Of a DNA stretch of 64,000 bases, positions 41,659-50,836 are shown piece after piece. The stretch is from NCBI RefSeq assembly GCF_001866655.1, contig NZ_MLYR01000087.1, positions 1 through 64,000 of the forward strand, read 5' to 3'. Under the pieces are notes generated by a model. That model made no database searches and was not told where the DNA came from. It worked only from the letters and a program-made list of their open reading frames with translations. The DNA is from Bacillus sp. MUM 116. Lineage in GTDB: Bacteria > Bacillota > Bacilli > Bacillales > Cytobacillaceae. Every line of letters begins with the position of its first letter. The first letter of the stretch is position 1. A program made the translations under genes and the position numbers.

Positions 41659-44640
41659 ATGCTTAAAACAAGGTTTATTAAATTGCTGACAATGAAATTA
41701 GAGGATGGGCGCTATTTTTTGACGGCGCAAGAGGAGCGCGGTTACTTTTTACATCCGGATGACTGGAAAAATCTTGTGTTCAGCCGCCATGAAGAGAGCT
41801 TTTTTGGCACGCTGCTGGAAACGGAGAACATAAGTGGTATTGAGGGTGTAATACTGAGCGGCTGGCAGCTAGTCTCGCTTTTTGCAAAAGAATCGTTCAA
41901 TCGCTTTATTGAGTGGGACTGGAGTGAAGAGTCAGAGATTTGTCTCGCTGCTGCTTTTGCACTTCACGAAGGGATTATCGAAAAAGATTGGCTTCCGGAT
42001 TTTTCGGTATGGGAGAATGGCGAGTTCCGCTGGCAGCTGCCGGAACGGGTGAAAGATGAGTTTGACCCCTCCTTTTGGGAGCAAGAGGTGGAGGTTGGAT
42101 CAAGGGCTTTCGATAAGAACGTAAGCCGCTTACTTCCCGTCGACTCGACGCCAGAAATTCAGTCCACTGAAACGGCACTCCAATTTATCAGCGACCTTTA
42201 CAACAGCGCGCTTGACGCTTATTTGACGCGGAATTCGGCAATGAAGGAATTGTTCGGGCCAAAGCTCGACCTTTTGAAAAAACAAAATATTTCCGGCAGC
42301 GAACTTGCCCGTTATTTTGATGAAGAAAGCTGGCTGGAGTGGGTCGGAATCAAGGAAAGCGATACACCGTTTACGATTGGCTTAAGACTCGAGGAACCGC
42401 TGGATGGTGAAGGCGCCTGGAACTTGGATGTTTTTTTACGCGGAAAGAAAAATGTCGATGAGATGGTGGGCCTTGAGTCGAAAATTCCCGGGAAATGGCA
42501 GCCATATCTCGACAAAGTCAACAAGCAGATTGCACGCTGGGTGCGCTTAATTCCATGGCTTGCAGATGAGGAGGAAGCTCGTCTGAAAACTCACCTCACC
42601 GAGGAAGAAGCGTGGATGTTTTTAACGGAAGCGAGTGAAACTTTGGTGGCGCTGGATGTGGAGATCCTCCTCCCTTCCTGGTGGCAGGCGATGAAAAATG
42701 CCAACCTAAAGGTGAAGGCTTCACTAAAAGGAACTTCAAGCCACCGGCCATCGTTTGTCGGCTTGCAGGATGTGCTCGATTTCAACTGGCGTTTTTCGAT
42801 GAACGGTGTCGACCTGTCCGAGGACGAATTCAGCCAGCTTGTCGAAGAAAAGCGCCGGCTTGTTTATATTCGCGGCCGTTGGGTGAAGCTCGATCCGCAG
42901 TTTATCCGGCAAATCCAGGATTTGATGAAACGTGCGGAAAAAGAAGGACTCCATGTCCGCGATTTGCTTGAGCAGGAGCTTGTGGATTCGGAGGCAAGCG
43001 ACGATGATCTGGAAAACCCGAAGGCATTTGCGAAAATTCAAATCGAGTTGAACCGACAGTGGAAGCAGATGATCAAACAGCTTTCGGAAGTGAAGGAAAT
43101 CCCGATGGAACCGGTGCCGGAGAGCTTGAACGGCGAGCTCCGCCCCTACCAGCAGCTGGGGATGAGCTGGCTGTGGTTTTTGCGGCAGTACGGGTTTGGT
43201 GCGGTTTTGGCCGATGATATGGGCCTTGGAAAAACGGTTCAGTTGATTTCTTATATGTTGAAGGTGAAAGAGCTGGTTGGTGATGAAGCTTTAGCACCGG
43301 TTGATGCGGAATCTCGGGGCCGGCGGCGGAAAAAGGATGTTTCGGAGGATGCCGCTCCAGCCGTCAAGATTCCGACAAAGGCTTCGCTTATTATTTGCCC
43401 TACCTCCGTTCTGGGTAACTGGCAAAAGGAACTCGAGCGTTTTGCACCGGAAATGGAGATTTATTTGCATTACGGATCGAACCGCTTGAAGGAAGAAGCT
43501 TTTTTGGAGCGGGTTCGCGGAGTTGATGTCGTGTTAACTTCTTATGGCTTGAGCCATCTCGATTCCGATGAGTTCGAATCTGTGATTTGGAGCACGATTG
43601 CGATTGACGAGGCGCAGAATATTAAGAACGCACAGACGAAACAATCGAAGGCGGTCCGCAGGCTGCGAGGCCGGCACCATGTTGCTTTAACCGGAACGCC
43701 AATGGAAAATCGCTTGTCGGAGCTATGGTCGATTTTTGATTTTACCAATCATGGTTATTTGGGCAGCTTGGGGCAATTTCAGAAGAAGTTTGTGATTCCG
43801 ATTGAGAAGGATGAAAAGAAGGAAAAAGTGCAAAAGTTGCAAGGATTGATTCGGCCGTTCTTGCTGCGGCGGACGAAGAAGGACGAAGAGGTTGCGCTCA
43901 ATTTGCCGGAAAAGCAGGAGCAGAAGGAATACTGTCCGCTGACGTCCGAGCAGGCATCGCTGTATGAACAGCTGGTCCGTGATACGTTTGAGCAGATTGA
44001 AAAATTGTCCGGTTTTGAGCGTAAAGGGTTGATTTTGCAAATGCTAAGCCGTTTGAAACAGCTGTGTAACCACCCGGCGCTGTATTTGAAAGAGGCAGCG
44101 GCAGGACGGCAGCTATTGGAGCGGTCGAATAAATTGGAGAAGCTGGTTGATCTGGTGGATGCCGTTCTGGATTCTGGCGAGAGCTGTTTGATTTTCACTC
44201 AGTATATTGAAATGGGCGAAATGATTCGTACTGCGTTGAAGAAGCGGTTTGAGATTGAGGTACCGTTTTTGAACGGAAGTGTGGCGAAGACGCAGCGGGA
44301 TGCGATGATTGAGCGGTTCCAAAATGGTGAGTTCCCGGTATTCCTGCTTTCATTGAAGGCTGGCGGAACGGGATTGAACTTGACGGCGGCCAATCACGTG
44401 ATTCACTATGACCGATGGTGGAATCCGGCCGTTGAAAACCAGGCCACGGACCGCGCCTATCGGATTGGACAGTCGCGGTTTGTCCATGTGCATAAACTGA
44501 TTTGTACAGGAACGCTTGAAGAAAAAATAGATGCCATGCTCGAGAAAAAACAATTCCTAAACGACCAAATCATCCAAAGCGAAAACTGGATCACCGAACT
44601 CTCCACCGATGAGCTAAAGGATCTGGTGTATTTGGGATAA
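41659..44640 (+). CDS. SNF2-family helicase (YwqA-like)
   Basis: A 993-residue Swi2/Snf2 ATPase. The N-terminal ~480 residues are the bacterial SNF2-associated region; the ATPase core has ADDMGLGKTVQLISYM (Walker A, ~ residue 518), IAIDEAQNIKN (DEAQ box, ~646), ALTGTPMENRLSELWSIFDF, and C-terminal lobe motifs FLLSLKAGGTGLNL and QATDRAYRIGQ. A charged insert SRGRRRKKD (~550) lies between motifs I and Ia. It translocates on double-stranded DNA; bacterial members have been linked to transcription recycling or defence, unproven here. The ATG at 41659 is the only in-frame start near AAAGGAG. Confidence 0.93.
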   Translation: MLKTRFIKLLTMKLEDGRYFLTAQEERGYFLHPDDWKNLVFSRHEESFFGTLLETENISGIEGVILSGWQLVSLFAKESFNRFIEWDWSEESEICLAAAFALHEGIIEKDWLPDFSVWENGEFRWQLPERVKDEFDPSFWEQEVEVGSRAFDKNVSRLLPVDSTPEIQSTETALQFISDLYNSALDAYLTRNSAMKELFGPKLDLLKKQNISGSELARYFDEESWLEWVGIKESDTPFTIGLRLEEPLDGEGAWNLDVFLRGKKNVDEMVGLESKIPGKWQPYLDKVNKQIARWVRLIPWLADEEEARLKTHLTEEEAWMFLTEASETLVALDVEILLPSWWQAMKNANLKVKASLKGTSSHRPSFVGLQDVLDFNWRFSMNGVDLSEDEFSQLVEEKRRLVYIRGRWVKLDPQFIRQIQDLMKRAEKEGLHVRDLLEQELVDSEASDDDLENPKAFAKIQIELNRQWKQMIKQLSEVKEIPMEPVPESLNGELRPYQQLGMSWLWFLRQYGFGAVLADDMGLGKTVQLISYMLKVKELVGDEALAPVDAESRGRRRKKDVSEDAAPAVKIPTKASLIICPTSVLGNWQKELERFAPEMEIYLHYGSNRLKEEAFLERVRGVDVVLTSYGLSHLDSDEFESVIWSTIAIDEAQNIKNAQTKQSKAVRRLRGRHHVALTGTPMENRLSELWSIFDFTNHGYLGSLGQFQKKFVIPIEKDEKKEKVQKLQGLIRPFLLRRTKKDEEVALNLPEKQEQKEYCPLTSEQASLYEQLVRDTFEQIEKLSGFERKGLILQMLSRLKQLCNHPALYLKEAAAGRQLLERSNKLEKLVDLVDAVLDSGESCLIFTQYIEMGEMIRTALKKRFEIEVPFLNGSVAKTQRDAMIERFQNGEFPVFLLSLKAGGTGLNLTAANHVIHYDRWWNPAVENQATDRAYRIGQSRFVHVHKLICTGTLEEKIDAMLEKKQFLNDQIIQSENWITELSTDELKDLVYLG

Positions 44641-44647
44641 CAATGTG

Positions 44648-44705
44648 AAAAGTCCACTTCATACGGTGACACACTAAAGTGACAGGCACCGTTCGTGGAC
44701 TTTTT
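44648..44705. repeat. REP-like/terminator hairpin, copy 7
   Basis: AAAAGTCCAC..ACGGTG pairs with CACCGT..GTGGACTTTTT around a loop containing TGACAGG. It starts 8 bp after the SNF2 stop and ends in a T-run, so it may have been recruited as a terminator. Confidence 0.7.
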
Positions 44706-44841
44706 GCTATTTTGTCCGCTCGGGGTGAACATTTTTAACTGAAATTCAACATAAAAATTTTTATCGACACATTTTGACCAGATATCAACATATTTTAAGA
44801 GGATATCGACAATTTCCTTTTCCAAGAGTATCCTGAGCAAT

Positions 44842-44867
44842 AAAAAAAACGACAGCTACACTGTCGT
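44842..44867 (-). terminator. Rho-independent terminator, minus strand
   Basis: ACGACAG-TGTAG-CTGTCGT followed by eight T residues, just after the YiaA-like gene. Confidence 0.9.
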
Positions 44868-44883
44868 CCAACGGGAAAATACC

Positions 44884-45354
44884 TCAATCTCTTTCTCTTG
44901 CCCTCTGTGTATCTCTAATATTCTTTTGAACCGTTATGGCTGCAAATAAACTTAGAACAAAGGACATCCCATAAAATCCCTTTTCGCTTAAAACAATACT
45001 TCCTGCATTGTATAAACCGATGACCATTAACGAAATCGAAACAATCATGGCAAACCAACTAATACCATAATAAATATTCGTAACTGGTATTCCCTCTTCT
45101 TTATCCCTTACTGCCTTTTGTAAAGATACCGCTGAATAGAGTCCGAACACTAAAACGGCAAAGTAATATCCTTTTTCGTTTAATTGCATCGTGGCGTTAA
45201 ACAAGCCTATGAGATAAGCCGCAACACCTACTAATAGCGCTGCCCATGAAGCCCCTTTGAAAGCTGAAGTCGGTTCCCCCTCTTTCCTTTCCACTTTTAT
45301 TTTTGGATCATTTTGTTTTCCTTTATCGAACAAAACCTCATGATCATTAGACAT
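44884..45354 (-). CDS. YiaA/YiaB-type inner membrane protein
   Basis: 156 residues: a charged cytoplasmic head (~1-32), then two copies of a two-helix YiaAB module, SWAALLVGVAAYLIGLFNAT with KGYYFAVLVFGLYSAVSLQK, and SWFAMIVSISLMVIGLYNAG with KGFYGMSFVLSLFAAITVQK. Function unknown. GGAGGGGG precedes the ATG. Confidence 0.85.
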   Translation of the reverse strand: MSNDHEVLFDKGKQNDPKIKVERKEGEPTSAFKGASWAALLVGVAAYLIGLFNATMQLNEKGYYFAVLVFGLYSAVSLQKAVRDKEEGIPVTNIYYGISWFAMIVSISLMVIGLYNAGSIVLSEKGFYGMSFVLSLFAAITVQKNIRDTQRARERD

Positions 45355-45514
45355 TGAATGTTTCCCCCTCCATCTTTTTATCTAATAAACACGGGGCACC
45401 CCAGATACGCTGTAGTGCTCCTACTTAAATCTATTATATAGAAAATTTTTACAAAAAATAGATCATTTTATTCTTAATTTCCAATTACGCCTAACGAATA
45501 ATTGGAAATTGCAT

Positions 45515-46645
45515 CTATTTATCTAGAGAGTAGGTCGCTTGGGCCTTGTTTTTCCCCCTTATCCCCTTCATCCCAAATAAAAACCTCAGTACTCTCAAGC
45601 GCCGAACCACAAAATGATAGGAGCTCATAATCAAAATAAAGGAAATGGAAATAAGAAAAATCAACTTAACTGGTAGTGGCCATGATAGGTCGCGGATGAA
45701 AAAGCCAAGCAGGACAATGACAGGTTGATGCAAAACATAAAATGGCATTGATGCTTCACTCGCGTACTTTAGAAAGCGATTGGAAAAGGATAAATATTTG
45801 TCCCCCAAAAAGAAAATACATAATAACAAGCTCCAGCAATTGACCGTCCGTACGCCAAAAAAGAGTATCTCCTTTATAGACCCCGGTTGGGGATAGGCCA
45901 TCGTAAACCAGACGATGTAAATCACCGTAGTAATCAAGGCAAGAATTCCGTGAACCTTTATCGTCGATTTAAGTTTCGTTTTAAACTCACCACTTGAAAA
46001 AAAATAATAACCATAAATGAACACGATTAGATAAAAGATAAGATCCCAGCCGCCTAATCCTTGAGTCTTGATTAATCCAGATGCAAACAAGATTAGTGGC
46101 AGCAACCACAGATGCACCAAGCCAAATCTCCCACCACTTGGGGCTTTTTTAAAAAATGGAATAGTAAGTAGGGAAAATACAAGCAGCACCAGTAAGTACC
46201 ATAAATGTAATCCAAAGAAAGCGAAATTCCCTGTTCCGCCAAAACCCAAATAAACCCCTTCAAAATAGTGAGGAATAAATTCGAAGAAGGAGCCATGAAA
46301 CTGTTGGTTGGCGGTTCGTTCGATAAAAATTTGATGAGGAGTCAAGATGAATACTCCAAACACAAGCGGTACCCCAAGCCGCATCAACCGTTCTTTGAAA
46401 AAAGCAATGACTGACCGATTTTTCAAGGCATATCTCACACTTATTCCTGAAACGGCAAAAAAGATCGGCATCATCCAAGCCCCGACAAAGAGGGAAAATA
46501 CTAAAATACCACCAGAATCCAATTCATTATTTTTAACATGCCAAGGAAATGGATTAAAAAACATTGAACAGTGGTAAAGGAAAACCCCGAATGTCGCGAT
46601 TACACGAATCCAATCCAAATTATATTGTCTGTTTTGATGCCCCAT
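45515..46645 (-). CDS. Acyltransferase family 3 membrane protein
   Basis: 376 residues with ~10 helices. NLDWIRVIATFGVFLYHCSM carries the catalytic-type His of acyltransferase-3 proteins, which transfer acetyl or succinyl groups to sugars or lipids; FFAVSGISVRYAL is the second conserved block. The acceptor is unknown. GAGGTG lies just before the ATG. Monocistronic. Confidence 0.87.
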   Translation of the reverse strand: MGHQNRQYNLDWIRVIATFGVFLYHCSMFFNPFPWHVKNNELDSGGILVFSLFVGAWMMPIFFAVSGISVRYALKNRSVIAFFKERLMRLGVPLVFGVFILTPHQIFIERTANQQFHGSFFEFIPHYFEGVYLGFGGTGNFAFFGLHLWYLLVLLVFSLLTIPFFKKAPSGGRFGLVHLWLLPLILFASGLIKTQGLGGWDLIFYLIVFIYGYYFFSSGEFKTKLKSTIKVHGILALITTVIYIVWFTMAYPQPGSIKEILFFGVRTVNCWSLLLCIFFLGDKYLSFSNRFLKYASEASMPFYVLHQPVIVLLGFFIRDLSWPLPVKLIFLISISFILIMSSYHFVVRRLRVLRFLFGMKGIRGKNKAQATYSLDK

Positions 46646-46877
46646 ATTTCACCTCAAAATATCCGCTATTATACCCATACCAATTTTACCATTTTAATAC
46701 AGTTATAGATAATGAAATTAATGCTTATAAAATTTCAAGCATTTTCTTTTACTACCTATAATGTTCCAATTATAACTCTTACTTTTATAACATGCTGGTG
46801 ATCATCGATGAACTGGCAGACTATCCTCATCATAGCTTGAATTATATTTTTTCTATTAGGATGGTTTTTTTTTGTTT

Positions 46878-47075
46878 ATGGAAGGGTCTTTTGAATCGTT
46901 TTGGGAGGCATTCTTGGAGGCGCTGGCAGATATCTTCCTGGATTTTACTCCAAGTTTTCAAACTGTTGCCATCCTTTTTTTGTTTATTGGCCTTTTAATG
47001 TTGGTAATCGGTGGTTTCGCCTTTTATACTCATACTAATGTGGATCTTTTGAAACTGGTGCCCAGCAGCTGGTAA
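46878..47075 (+). CDS. Possible small membrane protein (65 residues)
   Basis: MEGSFESFWEAFLEALADIF is an acidic amphipathic helix, followed by a transmembrane segment VAILFLFIGLLMLVIGGFAF and a short tail. It is well-formed as protein but has no good ribosome site. A second, interrupted frame upstream starts MNWQTILIIA, so it may be part of a damaged longer gene. Confidence 0.35.
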   Translation: MEGSFESFWEAFLEALADIFLDFTPSFQTVAILFLFIGLLMLVIGGFAFYTHTNVDLLKLVPSSW

Positions 47076-47148
47076 TGTTTCCATTTTCCTGCTCTTATAA
47101 AGAATAACACTTTAGATGGATATGAACATTAGTCAATAAAAATCCACA

Positions 47149-47185
47149 AAAAAGAGACCTAACACTTCCATGTTAGGCCTCTTTA
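47149..47185 (-). terminator. Rho-independent terminator, minus strand
   Basis: AAAGAG.CCTAACA pairs with TGTTAGG.CTCTTT, followed by T residues, directly after the 3D-domain gene. Confidence 0.85.
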
Positions 47186-47191
47186 AATTTA

Positions 47192-48289
47192 TTACTTTAA
47201 AATAATTACTTTTACTGTTTTTCTTCCGAAGTCCCGAGCCTGTGCCATATTCGGCTTTAATATATCAATTCGGTGTCCATGAATGGCACCGCCTGTATCG
47301 CCGGCGATGGCCACACCGTAGCCTTCTACCCAAACTTTGCTTCCTAATGGAATCACCGATGGATCAACGGCAATTAATTTCATATTTGGGTTGTTTTTAA
47401 TATTGTAGCCTAATCTCGTAACGGGACCAGAGCTTTCGTAACAGTAAGCTGTTGCTGTAACATATAATGTTTCGCCATTGCCTGCGGGTTGTGAATCATT
47501 TTGCTGGCTGCTGGCGGATGCCGATGCAGCTACCGCGCGAGATTTTGCCGCTGCCTGTTCCTTTTGAACGCTCTCTTCAGCGGCTTTAATCTCCACTTGA
47601 ATGCTTGCCTTTTCTTTTTGGGCAAGGGCCATTTCTTTATCAATTTTGTTGTATTTATCTTGCATTCCTTTTAAAGTATCTTGTCGTTTTTGCAGATTCA
47701 AACTAAGCTGCTCCTGCTGAGCGGCTTGATTCTTTTGTTCATCTTTTAAAACTTGCTCTTGTTTATCAATCTCTTTTTTATCTTCTTCAATCTGTTTAAG
47801 GTCCTGTTTCTGATCTTCTAAAATGTTTTGATCGGCGTTGAAAAGTGCTGTGACGGCACTTGCTCGCTGTATGAAGTCATCAAAATTCTTTGCGTCTAAA
47901 AAGACTTTGATCACTAATCCTACGTTATTGTCATGCTGAAGAGCCACAAGCCGCTTTTTCATGACGTCTTTGCGGGCCATCATTTTGTCCTCAGTCGTGA
48001 CAATCTCTTCTTTCTTTTGCTCAATGAGTTGATTGGTCTCATTAATTCTCTTTTGGGTTTTGGCCAGCGCTTCTTTGTTTGCTGAAATATATTTATAGAT
48101 TGAGTCCATTTCTTGCTTAATGTTCGTCATCTCGTTTGATACAGATTGTTTTTCTTGTGCTTTCTGTTGAAGGTTCTGCTCGACATTATGTAATGCTTCT
48201 TTGTTGCTTTGCGCATATGTCATTAATGAACCAGTGCCACACAATATTAATGTAAAGATTACGAAAATCATACGCTTTAAAACTTGCAT
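47192..48289 (-). CDS. Secreted coiled-coil 3D-domain cell-wall hydrolase
   Basis: 365 residues: signal peptide (~1-26, ending YAQ), a long PcsB/CwlO-type coiled coil (~30-240), an Ala/Ser linker, and a C-terminal 3D domain (~272-365) with VTATAYCYESSG, IAVDPSVIPLGSKVWVEGYG and AGDTGGAIHGHRIDI, whose three Asp residues are the active-site type found in Sps/MltA-like lytic transglycosylases. It resembles YocH/CwlO hybrids and probably acts in wall turnover. GGGGGAAAG precedes the ATG. Confidence 0.9.
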   Translation of the reverse strand: MQVLKRMIFVIFTLILCGTGSLMTYAQSNKEALHNVEQNLQQKAQEKQSVSNEMTNIKQEMDSIYKYISANKEALAKTQKRINETNQLIEQKKEEIVTTEDKMMARKDVMKKRLVALQHDNNVGLVIKVFLDAKNFDDFIQRASAVTALFNADQNILEDQKQDLKQIEEDKKEIDKQEQVLKDEQKNQAAQQEQLSLNLQKRQDTLKGMQDKYNKIDKEMALAQKEKASIQVEIKAAEESVQKEQAAAKSRAVAASASASSQQNDSQPAGNGETLYVTATAYCYESSGPVTRLGYNIKNNPNMKLIAVDPSVIPLGSKVWVEGYGVAIAGDTGGAIHGHRIDILKPNMAQARDFGRKTVKVIILK

Positions 48290-48397
48290 ACTCTTTCCCC
48301 CTTTCCCTATTTATATCAAATCAATATGCCAACAATGTTACAAAAACATTAAAATTACCCCCCATTTTGTCATATAAAGAGAAAATTTGACATTTGC

Positions 48398-48443
48398 CAC
48401 TACAGTGACAACTACGGTGACAGGCACCACTCGTGGACTTTTG
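48398..48443. repeat. REP-like element, copy 8
   Basis: CCACTACAGTGACAACTACG, then GGTGACAGGCACCACTCGTG and GACTTTT: the same right half as copy 7 with a looser left arm. Confidence 0.6.
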
Positions 48444-48506
48444 GGCGTTTTTGTGCGTGTGGGGAGGACAGTTGGAACTTCCTGGCGCTGGGACTTTAGA
48501 TTACAA

Positions 48507-48545
48507 AACAATAAGCTGAGCAGCTTTCTGCCCAGCTTATTGTTC
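48507..48545. terminator. Bidirectional hairpin
   Basis: AACAATAAGCTG.GCAG pairs with CTGC.CAGCTTATTGTT around CTTT; it lies between the 3D-domain and the next minus-strand gene. Confidence 0.6.
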
Positions 48546-48667
48546 TTGTAAACCTATATATGCGGCCGATCATTTTGCTCAGGATACATTGTAAATATCT
48601 TATAAACAATTAAAAATCCCCCTAAATGGGGGACAGAATTTATTGACCATGTTTTCTCAATTGTATT

Positions 48668-49069
48668 CTACTCATCCACCCGCTTACTCACCGCCAGCAC
48701 TCGGCCTTTCTTCCTTTTCGCTGGCCTGATTTTGTCTTCGGGAAAGTTTGTTAAATAAGAGACCTTATTTCCTTCTTTTACGATAAAATTATTTACAATA
48801 TTGTAAACCGCATCTTCACTGAGCTGTTGGTTGCCTTCGAAGAGAAGAAATGACTGGTTTTGATAGGTAAATTGAAATCGTCTGTTTTGGTAATAGATAG
48901 CAACAAATTGTGTTTCACTAAGAGGAATGGTTTGATAGAAGTTGTTCTTAGATGGGTGTTTCAAAATTCTTAATGCATCGGAAAAGCGTGGTTTGCTTTT
49001 GACGATAATTTCGTGATGGTTTAGCAGGACGCCTTTAAAATTCAACGAACTTTTCGCATTCTTATCCAT
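48668..49069 (-). CDS. Hypothetical protein (133 residues)
   Basis: Family not recognised. A mixed alpha/beta protein beginning MDKNAKSSLNFKGVLLNHHE, with aromatic-rich FVAIYYQNRRFQFTYQNQSF and a basic tail RPAKRKKGRVLAVSKRVDE. No signal peptide or membrane helix, so it is likely cytoplasmic. GGAGTG lies 5 nt before the ATG, supporting translation. Alone between a hairpin and an intergenic gap. Confidence 0.7.
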   Translation of the reverse strand: MDKNAKSSLNFKGVLLNHHEIIVKSKPRFSDALRILKHPSKNNFYQTIPLSETQFVAIYYQNRRFQFTYQNQSFLLFEGNQQLSEDAVYNIVNNFIVKEGNKVSYLTNFPEDKIRPAKRKKGRVLAVSKRVDE

Positions 49070-49257
49070 TCAATCACTCCAAATTTTACAATTATCTACA
49101 TTATATGACATAAATTTCTTTCCTATCAATTACCCTTGAGATTTGTGCGTTTTTCGTCACAATTTTTCCTACTTTCGATACTTTCTAATTTGGTAAAACA
49201 TGATTTTGGACAAATACAAAGAAAAGAAGCGACGCTAAGTTCCTTTTCTCCAAAAAA

Positions 49258-49285
49258 AGAAGAAGCCGCTGGGTCAGCGGCTTCT
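49258..49285. terminator. Bidirectional hairpin
   Basis: AGAAGCCGCTG-GGT-CAGCGGCTTCT with A/T tracts both sides. Confidence 0.7.
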
Positions 49286-49346
49286 ATAAAAAAAACAGGG
49301 GGTTTTGCTTACATTGTTTCCCATTGGCATTTTTTTATACGATGAA

Positions 49347-49372
49347 AAATAAAAAGCCGGCGAATTCGCCGG
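49347..49372 (-). terminator. Terminator of the ssbB operon
   Basis: CCGGCGAATTCGCCGG palindrome followed on the minus strand by CTTTTTATTTTTC. It lies 57 bp after the last gene. Confidence 0.75.
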
Positions 49373-49428
49373 AAATTTGGGGTACATAGGAGAGACCATT
49401 GATTTTTTCTATTGAGGAATGATGGTAA

Positions 49429-49623
49429 TCAACTGATGTGGGGGGTGGATGAGGCCGGTTCTTGGGGGTAGATCGGGATGGCGCCTCGCTCTTTTTCCTC
49501 CTTAATATAGGTTTCTAGCTGGATGACTCGCCGCTCTAGGCCGTCGACTTTATGATTTGTTTTCCCAACCATTTTGATTAAGGCTTCCATGAGGAGTTCT
49601 AAACTGTCACTTTTAGGTTCCAA
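49429..49623 (-). CDS. Small coiled-coil protein downstream of ssbB
   Basis: 64 residues from a TTG 9 nt after AGGAGG inside the end of ssbB (11-bp overlap, so coupled). SLELLMEALIKMVGKTNHKV and LERRVIQLETYIKEEKER form a coiled coil; the tail is Pro-rich. Function unknown; a partner of SsbB is possible from the coupling only. Confidence 0.65.
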   Translation of the reverse strand: MEPKSDSLELLMEALIKMVGKTNHKVDGLERRVIQLETYIKEEKERGAIPIYPQEPASSTPHIS

Positions 49624-50023
49624 CTGGTATTTCCTCCTTTTTTTCACTTGGCTCAGGGCTAGGGGTAGAACGAGAACTTGGGCTTGAGCTCGGATTCTCT
49701 ACATGCGGTTTGGTACTTAAAAAGCGAATTTGTTCTGCGATAACTTCGGTCACATACACCCTTTTTCCCTCTTTCTCGTAATGCCGGGTCTGCAGCCGGC
49801 CCGTAACCCCGACCACGGAACCTTTCCGGCAGTACTGCGCGGTATTTTCCGCTGCCTTTCGCCAAATCGTACACGAAACAAAGTCTGTTTCAATTTCGCC
49901 GTTATGGTTTCGGAAATTGCGGCTGACGGCAAGCGAAATCTGAACAACAGGCGTTCCTTCAGCCGTTGTCTTCAGCTCCGGATCCTTCGTCAGTCTGCCG
50001 ACAAGTGTGACTTGATTGATCAT
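49613..50023 (-). CDS. ssbB: Single-stranded DNA-binding protein SsbB type
   Basis: 136 residues: an OB fold with MINQVTLVGRLTKDPELKTT, VSRNFRNHNGEIETDFVSCT and GRLQTRHYEKEGKRVYVTEV. The C-terminal tail is Ser/Pro-rich and lacks the acidic DDDIPF-type tip of the essential SsbA, ending instead EEIPVGT. This and the position near ywpF/fabZ/mbl match B. subtilis SsbB (YwpH), which protects incoming DNA during competence. It binds single-stranded DNA in the cytoplasm. Confidence 0.88.
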   Translation of the reverse strand: MINQVTLVGRLTKDPELKTTAEGTPVVQISLAVSRNFRNHNGEIETDFVSCTIWRKAAENTAQYCRKGSVVGVTGRLQTRHYEKEGKRVYVTEVIAEQIRFLSTKPHVENPSSSPSSRSTPSPEPSEKKEEIPVGT

Positions 50024-50233
50024 TCATTCATCTCCTCTCTGTTTCATGGTTTTATCATAGACCGCCCAGCCGCCCCCTGTAAAATCACGAAAAAAGCATT
50101 TTCAAGGGTGGTTGGCATTGAAAAAATGGGTTTTCTTAGGGGGAAATCGTATTTTTCGACATGAATAGCAATTCAAAGATAATTTTTGCAATCTTCGATA
50201 TAAATTTTTCGACATTCGCTTTCTTCCTGCATA

Positions 50234-50242
50234 TGTTATAAT
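50234..50242 (+). promoter_or_regulatory. Extended -10 promoter of ywpF-like gene
   Basis: TG-T-TATAAT, 77 bp before the ATG; no clear -35. Confidence 0.4.
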
Positions 50243-50318
50243 TTAGGAAAAGTGTTTCGTCACGTTGACTTAGGGGAATTTGTCCGCAGCAAAAAATGCT
50301 AGAAGGAGGTTTTACCTA

Positions 50319-50753
50319 ATGAAATCTTTTAAGTTGGTGTCGTTGGAAGTTGTTGAGAATGACAATTCGGTGGAAGTTCCATTACATGATGGTTTGATTA
50401 TTAATAAAGAAGATGAGCAGTTGACTTGGCTGCTTGAAGCTTATACGAGCCTGTCTCTTTATGATTATTTTAAAAAAATTCAAGATGAAGGCCGCGATAT
50501 TATTGTTGAAGCGGTGATTACGAAGCCTGATAATGATCCGGCGTTTTTTCAAACGAAAATTAGTACGTTGAATAAGTTTGAAAATCATATTAGTGTATTG
50601 CTCGAAGGCAATCTGCGCCGTCTTCGCCGCGATTATTCTGAGGTCCTGCTCGATAACTTGATTCAAAAAGGTTTGAGTGGCCAAGCCCTCCTCACCGAGT
50701 TTAAGGAAAAGATGAAGAGTAAACCGAAGATTAAGATGAAAACTCCACAGTGA
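50319..50753 (+). CDS. YwpF-like protein
   Basis: 144 residues: MKSFKLVSLEVVENDNSVEV, then LIINKEDEQLTWLLEAYTSL and DPAFFQTKISTLNKFENHIS match the YwpF family of Bacillus, found between ssbB and fabZ as here. Function unknown. AAGGAGG lies 8 nt before the ATG. A terminator follows directly. Confidence 0.85.
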   Translation: MKSFKLVSLEVVENDNSVEVPLHDGLIINKEDEQLTWLLEAYTSLSLYDYFKKIQDEGRDIIVEAVITKPDNDPAFFQTKISTLNKFENHISVLLEGNLRRLRRDYSEVLLDNLIQKGLSGQALLTEFKEKMKSKPKIKMKTPQ

Positions 50754-50757
50754 GAGT

Positions 50758-50787
50758 AGGCCAGGCGTGGTGCCTGGCTTTTGTTTT
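50758..50787 (+). terminator. Rho-independent terminator
   Basis: GCCAGGC-GTGGT-GCCTGGC followed by TTTTG. Confidence 0.8.
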
Positions 50788-50836
50788 AGAATAGACCTAA
50801 AAAAAATGACCAGTTCCCCGGCCATTTCCCATCAAA

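Noticed and set aside
41659-44640. SNF2/SWIM pair as part of a DISARM-type defence island
   Set aside because: No methyltransferase, drmA/B/C or nuclease genes are present; the pair matches the chromosomal ywqA/ywqB genes.
46792-46998. Plus-strand ORF starting near 46792 before the small membrane protein
   Set aside because: The frame has poor coding character and no ribosome site; the alternative frame from 46878 is more protein-like.
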